IMG/VR virus record: IMGVR_UViG_3300026534_000102
Location: 51,312-115,311 of that record
Source of the DNA: a virus
DNA: 64,000 bases
Strand: one strand, 5' to 3'
The notes under the pieces are model-generated. The model saw only the letters and a program-made list of their open reading frames with translations. It searched no databases and was not told the origin of the DNA. The translations under genes and the position numbers were made by a program. Shown here one piece after another: positions 7,729 through 16,532 of this stretch (position 1 is its first letter; every line of letters starts with the position of its first letter).

Positions 7729-8787
7729 CTATATATTCTTCAAAATTTTAAGTAGTTCATTCTCTTTTAAATCAGCTGGGTCTGTCCCCTCAGGCCCATA
7801 CATGATTAAAGGAGTAATTTTAATTTTTTTACCCATCTCCACAAAAGCTTTGTTGGCACCAACAATACCTGGAACATCATTATCAAACAAAATCGCTATT
7901 CCCTTGTTAGCATATTTATAAATTAAACTTTGTTGACCCGGAGTAATTACAGAACCCATTACTGCGACCACGTTATACATCCCTATTTCATATAACTTCC
8001 AAACACTTTTAAATCCTTCAACTACAATCAGCTTCTGAGTAGTTAAAAAATCTTTGGCGTTGTTTAAGTTGTACAAAACCCGATCTTTAAGTAAACCTGG
8101 AGTAATGATATATTTTTCTGAATCATCGATGTCCTTTATTCTACGAACATCACGTAAACTATACGCTAATAATGTGCCATCCACATCTCTTATAGGAATA
8201 ATATCTCTAATATTCCCTTCTCCATCAACATAGCCGCCGCCTATTTCAAAATGGTCTAAGGTTTTTGGACTAAAACCATCCTTTAAAAACCCATTAGATC
8301 TAAAGCTTAAATGTGCATGTAAATGTTCTTCTGATACATATGAGGGTTTATGATGCGTAGTACAATGCTCTCTTATAAAAGCTTTTTTCTCTTGTTCTAT
8401 CTTCAATTTATTAAATACATCATCATTCAAGTCAACCGAACCTACTAACGTTTTTAAATAATTTACGGCGCCAAAAAAATCTAAATCTTTACTAACTCTT
8501 ATTAAAGAAATTATATCTCTACCTAATATATCATGGCATTTATGAGTAAAACAAACCCAGGTGCGGCTTTCTCTGTTGAACCTAAAAGCAGAAGAATTAT
8601 CCCCACCATGTATATGACAAGATGCCCTAAACTCTTTTGCTGTCTCCCGAACGATAGTAAAACCTAAAGACTCTAAAAGAACTCTACAATCAACAGAATT
8701 CTTCAAGACCATCAATTCTTTCTTAAACGCTTCCCAATCTTCAAAAGTATTATTCTTAGATAAGTTCTTCATCTGAATATGTTGCAT
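7729..8787 (-). CDS. dnaG: DnaG-like primase (CHC2 zinc finger plus TOPRIM)
   Basis: A primase of about 352 aa, numbered here from an alternative upstream ATG at 8811. A CHC2-type zinc-binding region is visible (Cys65, His68, Cys87, Cys92; CHIH and CFTHKC). A TOPRIM domain follows, with Glu265 (VVEGFKS) and Asp310-Asn311-Asp312 (LFDNDVPG) as the metal ligands. It is shorter than DnaG (about 580 aa) and lacks an obvious helicase-binding C-terminal domain. I place the start at the ATG at 8787 because GAGGA lies 8 nt upstream; this gives a 32-nt overlap with dnaB. It should lay down primers with the neighbouring DnaB helicase at the phage fork. Confidence 0.85.
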   Translation of the reverse strand: MQHIQMKNLSKNNTFEDWEAFKKELMVLKNSVDCRVLLESLGFTIVRETAKEFRASCHIHGGDNSSAFRFNRESRTWVCFTHKCHDILGRDIISLIRVSKDLDFFGAVNYLKTLVGSVDLNDDVFNKLKIEQEKKAFIREHCTTHHKPSYVSEEHLHAHLSFRSNGFLKDGFSPKTLDHFEIGGGYVDGEGNIRDIIPIRDVDGTLLAYSLRDVRRIKDIDDSEKYIITPGLLKDRVLYNLNNAKDFLTTQKLIVVEGFKSVWKLYEIGMYNVVAVMGSVITPGQQSLIYKYANKGIAILFDNDVPGIVGANKAFVEMGKKIKITPLIMYGPEGTDPADLKENELLKILKNI

Positions 8788-10162
8788 CCGCACTATCCTC
8801 ATTGAGTACATCGTCGTCTTTCATATAATTAATAAGCTGGTTTTCAGCGTCCACCTCTTTAATTCTTAGGTATTCTTTGAAAAAATAATAACCTATACCA
8901 GCTTCCCCAGTACTGCCGCCTCTACGAGTATCTCTAATAAGAAGTTTATGAGTTCCACCTTTATAACCACCGGCCTCAATTTCTTCTTTTTCCTTTTTAA
9001 ACCAATGAGCAATAATGTCAGCATATCGTGCTATTTTATCACTGTCCGCAACATCGTTGGCTCTATTTAATTGAACGGCACTTAGAATAGGGACATCTAA
9101 CTCCCCCGACAAATCTTTCAGTTTAGTTGCCACGTCTCCTAAAATTTGGTATTCTTTTCTCTGTTTGTCAGAATTACCATAAATAGCAGGTTCTTTCAAA
9201 TAATCAAACACTATCAAACCTATATTATGTTTTAGTTTAAACTTTTTACAAAGCGCTACTAATTTGTCAATACTATACCCAGGCATATACTCATGAAATA
9301 AAAGACCATTCGCAATTAAATTTAAACATCGTTTGATAATATTATTATACTCGTCTTCACTGTAGCCACCATGTATAATAGTTCGTTCTTTTACACCAGA
9401 CATTCCTGCTACCAATCTTGACCTAAATTGATGGAATGGAAGTTCAGTGTCAATATAAAGGGTGGGAACTCTCAACTTGTAAGCATCATATGTAGCTATA
9501 TTGGTAAGTAAAGCACTTTTTCCCATTTTCTTACGAGCAGCTATAAACATTAAAGTGCCTGGGATTAAACCATCTATTTGTTTGTCTAATATAGGATATC
9601 CAGTTGACAACCCAGACATCTCTATTTTATGTTCTTTTCGATCTTCAATCCATTCTTTAAGACCATCAGCAACATCCAAAGGTTCCTGAATAGACCTGCT
9701 TTGCGTAGAAAGGTCTAAAATATAATTTTCAAGGCTTCCTATTAGTTCTTCGCTCGTTTTTTCATCATTTACGCTGTTTTTAATAGCTTTTTCATGCTCT
9801 AAAACAGCCTCATAGAGTTTACATTTTGTGCTAGACTCTAATACATTAAACAGAACCTTATCAAAATTTTCACCTTTAGTGCTTGTACCGACTACCCCAT
9901 TAACATATTCATAGCCACCTAAATTGTCTATAATTCCTTGTTTACGGGCCTCATTTAATATGATAACTCCATCTAACTTTTTATAACCCGACAAGTATAA
10001 ATCACTGATAAGTATAAAAAACAATCGATGTTCAGCATCCAAAAAATCCTCTGGCACAAGCTTAGATGCTACAGTATAATATAAATCTTGATCGGACAAA
10101 CAAAAATTTAATAACAACCGCTCATCACCAGCAGAACAAAAAAGAGCCTTACCTTTGCCCAT
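8756..10162 (-). CDS. dnaB: DnaB-type replicative helicase
   Basis: A 468-aa RecA-fold hexameric helicase. The N-terminal domain (about residues 10-150) has the helical DnaB-N pattern with EHRLFFILISDLY. The ATPase domain has Walker A ARKKMGKSA (residues 209-217), Walker B LIVFDYL with Asp320, and the downstream PILSAVQLNRA motif typical of DnaB. Length matches the family (about 450-470 aa). SD AGGAGG lies before the ATG. The acidic tail (YSDEELI) overlaps the primase start region. It unwinds the phage replication fork and pairs with the adjacent primase. Identification is secure. Confidence 0.95.
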   Translation of the reverse strand: MGKGKALFCSAGDERLLLNFCLSDQDLYYTVASKLVPEDFLDAEHRLFFILISDLYLSGYKKLDGVIILNEARKQGIIDNLGGYEYVNGVVGTSTKGENFDKVLFNVLESSTKCKLYEAVLEHEKAIKNSVNDEKTSEELIGSLENYILDLSTQSRSIQEPLDVADGLKEWIEDRKEHKIEMSGLSTGYPILDKQIDGLIPGTLMFIAARKKMGKSALLTNIATYDAYKLRVPTLYIDTELPFHQFRSRLVAGMSGVKERTIIHGGYSEDEYNNIIKRCLNLIANGLLFHEYMPGYSIDKLVALCKKFKLKHNIGLIVFDYLKEPAIYGNSDKQRKEYQILGDVATKLKDLSGELDVPILSAVQLNRANDVADSDKIARYADIIAHWFKKEKEEIEAGGYKGGTHKLLIRDTRRGGSTGEAGIGYYFFKEYLRIKEVDAENQLINYMKDDDVLNEDSADATYSDEELI

Positions 10163-10166
10163 CCAC

Positions 10167-10625
10167 TTACCTCCTATTCATTTTAGAAAATGACAGTTCT
10201 TCGCCTCGCCGTGTCAATTCTCGTTTCAATGCGTTTATTAGTTCTAAAATAGTTTTATCCATTCCTTCAGTCATTATAAGCTCATAATTCAGTTTGTCAA
10301 GCGCTTTTCTCATGGAAGACAAGGACGCATTGTTACTAATTAAATATTCCCTAGCATCTGCCTTTGTTTTAAATTTTTTTAATATCTCTTGGCCTAACAA
10401 ATGAAATACAATCCTTTCTATTTCTTGTTTAATCTTTAAAATTTTCATTTTTAATTTATTACGTTGATATCGCATATAAACTAAATACTGTGCCAGAGCA
10501 GCACAAAACTTACTTAGCTCGACACTTTCTAAACTATCTAATTTATTAAAATTGTAAGAAAAAGCCCGTTCCACCAAATCAAGTGTGGGCGCTATTTTTT
10601 TATACATAAAAATGGTTTGATCCAT
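10167..10625 (-). CDS. Helical coiled-coil protein in the replication operon
   Basis: A 152-aa highly charged protein that is almost entirely predicted helix. Lys/Arg-rich coiled-coil stretches occur around residues 50-80 (KLKMKILKIKQEIERI) and 105-150. There is no catalytic motif. The start overlaps the upstream stop as TAATG, and dnaB starts 4 nt after its end. Position just before the helicase gene and overall character would fit a helicase loader or recombination mediator, but I recognise no family and assign no function. Confidence 0.6.
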   Translation of the reverse strand: MDQTIFMYKKIAPTLDLVERAFSYNFNKLDSLESVELSKFCAALAQYLVYMRYQRNKLKMKILKIKQEIERIVFHLLGQEILKKFKTKADAREYLISNNASLSSMRKALDKLNYELIMTEGMDKTILELINALKRELTRRGEELSFSKMNRR

Positions 10626-10873
10626 TAGGAAATTTCCTCATCTACTCCTTTAGTTTCCTCGGTAACATTCATTCCCGTACAAAAATAATCAAACTCTAAT
10701 TTTCCAGTTTCTTTATTAATGAACGATAACCAATCACTTTTCATATTAATTTGTCTACACAAAAGACTAAGAGAACAGTATTTAGTGTCTCCTACTTTGG
10801 TACCATCTTCCATTGGGCACCAATCCATACAATCCTTATTGTGTTTTTTATTTATGTTTATAATTTTACTCAT
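10625..10873 (-). CDS. Small cysteine-rich protein
   Basis: An 82-aa protein with five cysteines (Cys15, Cys19, Cys33, Cys39, Cys65; CMDWC, CSLSLLC), which suggests a metal site, perhaps an Fe-S or zinc centre. The acidic C-terminus (ETKGVDEEIS) is likely disordered. It overlaps the upstream nuclease gene by 8 nt (ATGAGTAA) and the downstream gene by TAATG. No family recognised. Confidence 0.6.
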   Translation of the reverse strand: MSKIININKKHNKDCMDWCPMEDGTKVGDTKYCSLSLLCRQINMKSDWLSFINKETGKLEFDYFCTGMNVTEETKGVDEEIS

Positions 10874-11222
10874 AAAAACCCCTATCTAAGGCTTTGTTTA
10901 TTTTTTCTTTCACAAAAGCACCAGAAATTTTTTCGTTATAATAAAATCTAACCAAACTACGTGTATTGTCCTGTTGTATGTATTCTATTTTAAGATTATC
11001 TCTTTTCTTTTGGTTCAGAAAACGCTCTTTTGTACCATGGAAATGAAGATTAAATTTAACATGTTGCTGCCCCTGAACCTCTACATACAAATTAAATTCT
11101 TTTATATAAAAATCAAAAAACAACTTAGTATTTCGATAGTTCACATAAAGTTCAGGTATAATGGTATACCTGGGAAATAGAGCTTTCAAAATTTCATGAA
11201 CACTATTTGCTATTTCGCTCAT
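10866..11222 (-). CDS. PD-(D/E)XK-like small endonuclease
   Basis: A 118-aa protein whose core resembles Vsr/DUF559-type nuclease folds. Asp37 (FFDFYIKE) is followed by Glu48-x-Gln50 in VEVQGQQH, then a QKKRDNLK helix with Asp75. This D...E-x-Q...QKxRDxxK layout is seen in VSR-like and phage-encoded homing-type endonucleases. The SD AAGGAA lies just before the ATG, and the gene overlaps the recA end by 20 nt. It could process DNA during recombination or act as a free-standing homing enzyme. The superfamily is moderately supported; the substrate is unknown. Confidence 0.6.
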   Translation of the reverse strand: MSEIANSVHEILKALFPRYTIIPELYVNYRNTKLFFDFYIKEFNLYVEVQGQQHVKFNLHFHGTKERFLNQKKRDNLKIEYIQQDNTRSLVRFYYNEKISGAFVKEKINKALDRGFYE

Positions 11223-12243
11223 ATTGTTCCTTTAGTCCAGTAAGCTCTACTATTTGAGTTCTAAGGGTTGAATAAAAGTCATCATGCTCTTTAAGATAAG
11301 CTACAGCATTTTCTTCTCCCTGCGCAAATTTTTCATCTGAATGATAATAATAAGCCCCCCTTTTTTCTATCAAACCTAACCCTTCGGATAATACCAACAC
11401 TTCCCTATAAACATCATATCCAACACCATAAATTAAAGGCACCTCCGCCGTACGATAAGGTGGCGCCAACTTATTTTTTCTAACCGTAAAAGTAGTCTTA
11501 TGACCCAAAACTTCTCCTGTAATAGGATCAACAATTCTTTGATTTTTAAATGCGCCACCAGATACTTGAATACGGCCAGTTGCATAAAAATCCAATGCGG
11601 CGCCGCCAGTAGTTGTAGTAGGATCGCCCCAACTCCCAATTTTAGTTCTTATCTGATTAATAAAAATAACCAATGTATTAGTTTCACTAGCAAGAGGACT
11701 AAAACGGCGCATTGCCTTACTCATAAGACGTGCTAACAACCCAATATGATCATCTCCTATGACTGAGTCTGCTTCCGCAGACGGCATAAGAGCAGAAACA
11801 CTATCAATAACGGCAACATCTATTTCTCCTGTCTTTACTAATGTTTCTACGGCATCTAGATTTTCTTCGCCATTAAAAGCCCTAATTAGTTCAACCTCAT
11901 CTATATTAACGCCCATAGATTTAAATAATTTAGGATCGGCTGCATGCTCGGCATCACAAAAACAACACTTCATACCCCGTTTTTGAGCTTGTGCCATTAT
12001 ACTCATAGCCAATGTGGTTTTTCCACAAGACGGCTCCCCAAATAATTCATAAATCCTACCCAGAGCCACTCCTCCACGGCCTAACGCAATATCCAAACCT
12101 AAACATCCGGTTGAAACCGTGTTGATGTCTAAGTCGCCTTGTTCACCTAAAGTACTTATAATGCTACCATACTTTTTTATTATAGCCTTCTTGGCCAACT
12201 CTAAACTATTAATCTCTTTCTTAATACTTTTCTTTTTTGCCAT
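11203..12243 (-). CDS. recA: RecA recombinase
   Basis: A 346-aa bacterial-type RecA. It shows Walker A GEPSCGKTT (residues 69-77; E. coli has GPESSGKTT), the DAEHA motif, Walker B VAVIDSVSALMP, loop L1/L2 residues around GDDHIGLLARLMS and TTTTGGAALDFYA, and NQIRTKIG. The C-terminal domain is present (AVAYLKEHDDFY), but the acidic tail of bacterial RecA is replaced by a Lys/Asn-rich end. SD GGAAGGG precedes the ATG by 7 nt. It catalyses strand exchange for phage recombination-dependent replication and repair together with the neighbouring SSB and nucleases. Many phages use UvsX or Sak/Erf proteins; a full RecA of bacterial type is less usual. Confidence 0.97.
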   Translation of the reverse strand: MAKKKSIKKEINSLELAKKAIIKKYGSIISTLGEQGDLDINTVSTGCLGLDIALGRGGVALGRIYELFGEPSCGKTTLAMSIMAQAQKRGMKCCFCDAEHAADPKLFKSMGVNIDEVELIRAFNGEENLDAVETLVKTGEIDVAVIDSVSALMPSAEADSVIGDDHIGLLARLMSKAMRRFSPLASETNTLVIFINQIRTKIGSWGDPTTTTGGAALDFYATGRIQVSGGAFKNQRIVDPITGEVLGHKTTFTVRKNKLAPPYRTAEVPLIYGVGYDVYREVLVLSEGLGLIEKRGAYYYHSDEKFAQGEENAVAYLKEHDDFYSTLRTQIVELTGLKEQYERNSK

Positions 12244-12244
12244 A

Positions 12245-12811
12245 CTAAATCCCTTCCAACCTTAAGAATTCAACACCTTTTTCCTTTAAAATTTTGTCTA
12301 ATATTTCTTTTTCAATACGTTCATCCAAACAACGTTGTTGTTCTTTATTTTTATCATGAATAATTCTAATTATTTTCTCAGTAACCCATCCCATTTTTTG
12401 CTGACCAAAAATCCCAAAATTGCTAACAGGCCCATCAAAATTAAATTCAGAACTGTTTTTAAATAATGTCTCTATAATAAGGGAACATTCTTGAAGTGCT
12501 TCTTTCTTGGTTATAGAAGATGCATCCATTCTACTTTGTACAAAATCTTTGGCAATCTTCATATCTTTTTTAATGTTCCTATAGTAACCCACGGCTTGAG
12601 GATAGTGATAATCAACCAATGCATAAAACAACTGAACTAAATCTTTGGTATTTTTCACATTTGTATATTTCGGTTCAATTGGTTCAATGATTTTATACCC
12701 CAAAAACCGTAAATATTCTTTACATTTAACTTCAATCAATTGTTCTCTTATCAATGTCTCTTGATTAAGAGCATCAAATAATTCTGATAAAATTTTTTCT
12801 TTAACTATCAT
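12245..12811 (-). CDS. Unknown helical protein between recA and dnaN
   Basis: A 188-aa protein, mostly helical and Lys/Glu-rich, with no motif I recognise. A central segment (YHYPQAVGYYRNIKKDMKIA) and a GPVSNFGIFGQQKMGW loop are the most distinctive parts. It is 1 nt from recA and 3 nt from the clamp gene, so it is co-translated with replication proteins. A role as loader, clamp partner or structure-specific DNA-binding factor is possible but not shown. Confidence 0.6.
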   Translation of the reverse strand: MIVKEKILSELFDALNQETLIREQLIEVKCKEYLRFLGYKIIEPIEPKYTNVKNTKDLVQLFYALVDYHYPQAVGYYRNIKKDMKIAKDFVQSRMDASSITKKEALQECSLIIETLFKNSSEFNFDGPVSNFGIFGQQKMGWVTEKIIRIIHDKNKEQQRCLDERIEKEILDKILKEKGVEFLRLEGI

Positions 12812-12814
12812 AAT

Positions 12815-13954
12815 TTACCGTCTTCGTAAAGGCACAATTAGAGCTTTCTGGTTATTATAAGACATAGAATCAAACAACACATTTTTAGTGGGTTCTTCAG
12901 AGAACCTTATAGCAATAATTGTGTCTTTAATCGCATCAATTGTTTTATACAACAACAATCCATTCATGTCCACTATGTGTTCTCCAGAAAAATTAAAATC
13001 ACAATCACATATAAATTGACCAGACTCATTATAAAAAGTTAATTTTTTATTTTCTATCTTAATAGACAAGCGGTTATAGTCATTAGCATCTAATGAATCA
13101 ATAAAAGGCACCAAATTACTCATAAGTACTTCTTTATCCACTGCTATTTCGTGCTGGTAGTCAGTCAGAAGACCTTTATAATCAGGGAATTTAGATCCCA
13201 CTATTGTCTTTCCCCATAACAATACATCGCCTGATTGCATTTTTATCGACTTATCACTAACTTCAAAGTTCATGATTATATCTGGAGAAATAAATCTACG
13301 CAATGCCATCACATAATCCAGTTTTACGACAAAAGCTTCATTTGTTATTTCACTCTCATTACCAATAGTAAACTCAGAAAGCGCTTTACCATCACTACCA
13401 ACAAAACAAATATCATTTTCATCGAACCTTAAACACATTCCTCTTAAAGATGCTGCCATACAATTCGGATCAACACAGTATAAGACCTTACTAACCGCCG
13501 CCTTCAGGGCATCAGAATTAAGAGTAAAAGTAGTATTCTTAATGGCAGTTTGTTTCGGAATACTATCAGCATTGTACACAGACAAGCGCATTCTTCCATT
13601 CGAAACCTTACCATTTGAATACTTGTTTTTAACAGAAATGATTATATTATGTTCGTCTCCCTTAAATACAAAATCTTTTGCACCAACCTGCTTTTCTTCA
13701 TCCCAAGCAATAAAAGGCGATACAAAAGACTTTAAACTACTAAAAATTACAGATGTCCTTCCAATTTCTTCAACTACTACATTATGAGTAAGTATAGAAA
13801 CTCCAGTAGATAAATTATTAGACAAAAACAAAACACTATCTTTTGACACTTCAATTAAAATCCTACCAGGCACTTCAGCCGTATTAACCTTAGCAGTAAT
13901 ACCCAACAAATTAACAACACCCTGTAATTCTTGAACAGGAATACTAAACTTCAT
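12815..13954 (-). CDS. dnaN: DNA polymerase III beta-like sliding clamp
   Basis: A 379-aa protein of the bacterial beta-clamp family, close to the usual 365-380 aa. It opens MKFSIPVQELQGVVNLL like DnaN proteins and shows three successive clamp-fold domains; the middle contains SLRGMCLRFDENDICFVGSDGKALSEF and the end is KALIVPLRRR, comparable with the VMPMRL end of E. coli DnaN. SD AAGGAG sits 8 nt before the ATG. It is the first gene after the 126-nt spacer, so it is probably the promoter-proximal gene of the replication operon. It should tether the replicative polymerase, whose gene is not in this window. Cellular-type clamps are uncommon in phages, where T4 gp45-type clamps are better known. 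Confidence 0.88.
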   Translation of the reverse strand: MKFSIPVQELQGVVNLLGITAKVNTAEVPGRILIEVSKDSVLFLSNNLSTGVSILTHNVVVEEIGRTSVIFSSLKSFVSPFIAWDEEKQVGAKDFVFKGDEHNIIISVKNKYSNGKVSNGRMRLSVYNADSIPKQTAIKNTTFTLNSDALKAAVSKVLYCVDPNCMAASLRGMCLRFDENDICFVGSDGKALSEFTIGNESEITNEAFVVKLDYVMALRRFISPDIIMNFEVSDKSIKMQSGDVLLWGKTIVGSKFPDYKGLLTDYQHEIAVDKEVLMSNLVPFIDSLDANDYNRLSIKIENKKLTFYNESGQFICDCDFNFSGEHIVDMNGLLLYKTIDAIKDTIIAIRFSEEPTKNVLFDSMSYNNQKALIVPLRRR

Positions 13955-14080
13955 ATTGTAATTCTCCTTTTAAATTTAATTTATCTTCACAACTGATGTA
14001 AAGTTAAGACATTATTTTAATTTGTCAAGAATTTTTTTGACTTTTTTTAATTAATTCTTTTTTTTGTACTTTTGTTAAAA
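13955..14080 (-). promoter_or_regulatory. Candidate promoter region for the replication operon
   Basis: This 126-nt A+T-rich spacer lies between the last structural gene and the clamp gene and is one of only two real gaps in the window. On the minus strand a perfect TTGACA lies at 14028-14023. Sixteen nucleotides later comes TAACTT (14006-14001), a weak -10 that extends to TAACTTTA. A short inverted repeat, GTCAA/TTGAC (14024-14028 and 14037-14041, 8-nt loop), overlaps the -35 and could be an operator. No G+C-rich hairpin followed by a T-run is visible, so I cannot show that the structural operon terminates here. Confidence 0.5.
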
Positions 14081-16192
14081 TTAATTAACGATTTCAATTC
14101 CGTCACTGTCGTATCCGACTACTGTCGAATAAGGGGCTTGCCCTAATATAAAGGCTCCAATACTTGTCTGCGCTGACTTAACATATTTTGGTACAATTTG
14201 TGCTTTGAGTTGTGCCAACATACTTTTATGGTTTAAATTAATTACAGCATTTAGATCAGAGGATGCTTCCCACGTAACAAACTCTATAATACTCCTGACC
14301 GCATCATCAATTAATCTATATTTTGATAGGTTGTGTAATGCTGCTGCTCTAAAAAGACGGCGTTTTTTTCCAGTTAATAGGTTTTCAGGAGAATACGCAG
14401 TGGCCTGTAACAACCACTTATCAAAAAAACCAGCAGCAAAAACTTTATCAGCAGTAGATAAGTAAACATACTCTTTAACGGCATCCTTTAGGGAAAACTC
14501 AACTACTTTTGATAATAACAACCTATTAGGATCAGCAACACTTGGTTTATAAACACGTTCTTTATTTTTTTGATGCTCAAAAACATAATTTCTTAAGTAA
14601 ACAGAATAAACTTTAGCTGATAAATCAGTATGCATAGGAATAGGAGTTAAATTAGCAGACATATCGCTTATGCCATTAAACAATGTAAAATAAACAGGAA
14701 GAATGTCATATACTTTAGCGGCATCACTTTTAATTCTTATTGTTAAAGGTAATTTATCTAAAACTACACGTGTAAGTGTTTCTCCAACAGAAGCTGATAA
14801 ATCGACAGGAGTCAGATCTTTAATCCCCCTCAAATACCCGCCAAGATCCGATTTAAATACAGAACTTATATAGGCACTTAAATTTGAAAATTTAGAAAAA
14901 ATACAAGACACATTTATCATAGCAGACAAGTCATAATTATTTAATGTAATCATTTTTAATATGGATGTCAAGCGAATCATTTTAGGAAATATACTGGCAG
15001 GCAAATTTCCAAATCCCGCCGGGAAAATTTTTGCAGATAACACTGAGTATGAGTCAATAAAAACATATGCCTTCAAATCCAACTTATCCCAACCATAAGT
15101 AGACGAAGGCAAATTTTTGAATTCTTTAGATGCCACAACAGGTCTTGCGTATGCAATTAAATCTTTAAATCCACCAGACCCATTAATGTAAGCCTTTAAT
15201 TGATATGGATAATCTTTACCATACAAAGAGGCTGTTAAATAAGCTTCTTGCCAACCATGAATTTTAGCAGGTAAACGTATAGGTGAAATTGAATGTATAT
15301 ACCCACCTAAATTCTTAATTTCATACGAAAAAATATAAGCTGGTAGATATCTAAACTGAAAAGCCACTATGTAAGCACTCAAGTTTCTCTTAGCTTCTCT
15401 TACCCAACCCTTTACCAAACTTCCCAAATTTATCCAAACGTGCGTTCCTATATATGAGCTTAAATCAGCATACGGCTTCCCTTTTATATACGCAGCTAAA
15501 TTTAAACTATTCCAACCATGAATTAGAGCATACAAATAACGTTCTGGCCACACCTTTAAATAGGCATTAAGATTTTTCGGCGGAACAGGATATAGAGATG
15601 AAGGTAAATTCTTTAATAACAGCCCTGCTAAAGTTGCATTTAAATTTAATGCCTGCCAGCCATAAACATTTGCCGATAGATCTTTTTGTCCACTTACAAA
15701 AATATTTATATAACCACCTAAATCCCTTGGTAAATCACTACCAATAGTGGCATTAATAATTGAAACAGCATATCCACGAATATACGAAGGTAAATCTAAA
15801 TGCTCATAAACCTTAATAAAAGCAGACAAATCGAAAGGAACCTTACTTGCCTTCAATTGCTTTAAAAACGCCGATAAATCGGCCACTCCATGCTCTGCGC
15901 CTTTTATACTTATTCGTGCTCCCAAATCACGTATTCCGCCATAAACACAACGTCCTTTTAAAATCTGAACCCCATACGCAGAATAACCAATAACATATGT
16001 GGGACAATACTTTTTATAAGTATACGTAGACTCCTGGTATATTCCCATTACTTGTATAGCAGCTTTTAAATCAGAAACACTGTATTCTGGATGAAAATCT
16101 ATATCCGTAGGATTATAAGTAGGTTTTGCATATCCAGTCTTAGTGAATTTAAAAGGAATTGCTTTACTATCTGGTGGATTATATCCAGGCAT
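14081..16192 (-). CDS. Repeat protein with about 28 short (D/N)L(S/G/P)A-type repeats
   Basis: A 703-aa protein at the end of the structural block. Between about residues 85 and 490 it consists of roughly 28 imperfect repeats of 11-16 residues with consensus [DN]-L-[SGP]-[AS]-[YK]-[IVL]-x-G-W. Examples are DLSAFIKVYEHL, NLNAYLKVWPER, LAAYIKGKPYA, NLSAYIVAFQFR and NLGGYIHSISPI. Such a short, aliphatic-and-small-residue period would suit a beta-solenoid, but I do not recognise the family. The N-terminus carries an FKFTKTGYAKPTYNPTDIDF motif shared with the next two upstream genes. Residues 500-703 are non-repetitive. It is probably a fibre or surface-adhesion component of the tail. The overlapping + strand frame at 14205-14465 is not credible. 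Confidence 0.7.
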   Translation of the reverse strand: MPGYNPPDSKAIPFKFTKTGYAKPTYNPTDIDFHPEYSVSDLKAAIQVMGIYQESTYTYKKYCPTYVIGYSAYGVQILKGRCVYGGIRDLGARISIKGAEHGVADLSAFLKQLKASKVPFDLSAFIKVYEHLDLPSYIRGYAVSIINATIGSDLPRDLGGYINIFVSGQKDLSANVYGWQALNLNATLAGLLLKNLPSSLYPVPPKNLNAYLKVWPERYLYALIHGWNSLNLAAYIKGKPYADLSSYIGTHVWINLGSLVKGWVREAKRNLSAYIVAFQFRYLPAYIFSYEIKNLGGYIHSISPIRLPAKIHGWQEAYLTASLYGKDYPYQLKAYINGSGGFKDLIAYARPVVASKEFKNLPSSTYGWDKLDLKAYVFIDSYSVLSAKIFPAGFGNLPASIFPKMIRLTSILKMITLNNYDLSAMINVSCIFSKFSNLSAYISSVFKSDLGGYLRGIKDLTPVDLSASVGETLTRVVLDKLPLTIRIKSDAAKVYDILPVYFTLFNGISDMSANLTPIPMHTDLSAKVYSVYLRNYVFEHQKNKERVYKPSVADPNRLLLSKVVEFSLKDAVKEYVYLSTADKVFAAGFFDKWLLQATAYSPENLLTGKKRRLFRAAALHNLSKYRLIDDAVRSIIEFVTWEASSDLNAVINLNHKSMLAQLKAQIVPKYVKSAQTSIGAFILGQAPYSTVVGYDSDGIEIVN
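14081..16192 (-). repeat. Protein-coding tandem array of ~12-15-aa repeats
   Basis: The array occupies about 14720-15940. The repeat is clear at protein level but the DNA copies are strongly diverged, so this is an old array and not a recent slippage product. The same DLSA-type unit recurs twice near the C-terminus of the 528-aa protein at 44835-46421 (LSDLSASITA and SDLSTSIYP), showing that the unit is shared within this adhesion block. Confidence 0.6.
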
Positions 16193-16193
16193 T

Positions 16194-16517
16194 TTATCCC
16201 CTTGATCCTATGTTGATATCAACAACATCTTCCGATGTTAATTTTTCATTGGCAGCGCCGGTATGGGACGTAGTGTAAAAATCCACAAGTTGCTTAGTAG
16301 ATAAATCAACAACAGATAAAGACGCTCCGTGACCCGTTGAAGCAGAATAAAACTTAAAAGAAGACCTGCTTGCTTTTTCGTCGGCCCAAATAGCTGTAAA
16401 ATTATTACTATTACCACCTAGTATATAAAATATATTTCCTATAAAATTGAATTCTAAAGGTTGTTTAGGCCTTTTATAAGTTGCATCCTTAAAATTAAAT
16501 ATTAAATAATCAGACAT
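16194..16517 (-). CDS. Small structural protein with shared N-terminal FNF motif
   Basis: A 107-aa protein. Residues 6-26 (LIFNFKDATYKRPKQPLEFN) match the N-terminal motif of the genes on both sides. The rest is beta-rich and includes YTTSHTGAANEKLTSEDV, resembling the YVTSHTSAGGTKNTLFIA segment of the neighbouring 254-aa protein. This suggests a single-domain relative of that protein. It sits 1 nt before the 703-aa repeat gene. Probably a minor tail-tip or adhesion protein; no enzymatic motif. Confidence 0.65.
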   Translation of the reverse strand: MSDYLIFNFKDATYKRPKQPLEFNFIGNIFYILGGNSNNFTAIWADEKASRSSFKFYSASTGHGASLSVVDLSTKQLVDFYTTSHTGAANEKLTSEDVVDINIGSRG

Positions 16518-16532
16518 ATATATATATTACCT

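Noticed and set aside
13955-14080. Rho-independent terminator of the structural operon
   Set aside because: The spacer has T-rich runs but no G+C-rich stem; the only inverted repeat is 5 bp and overlaps the -35.
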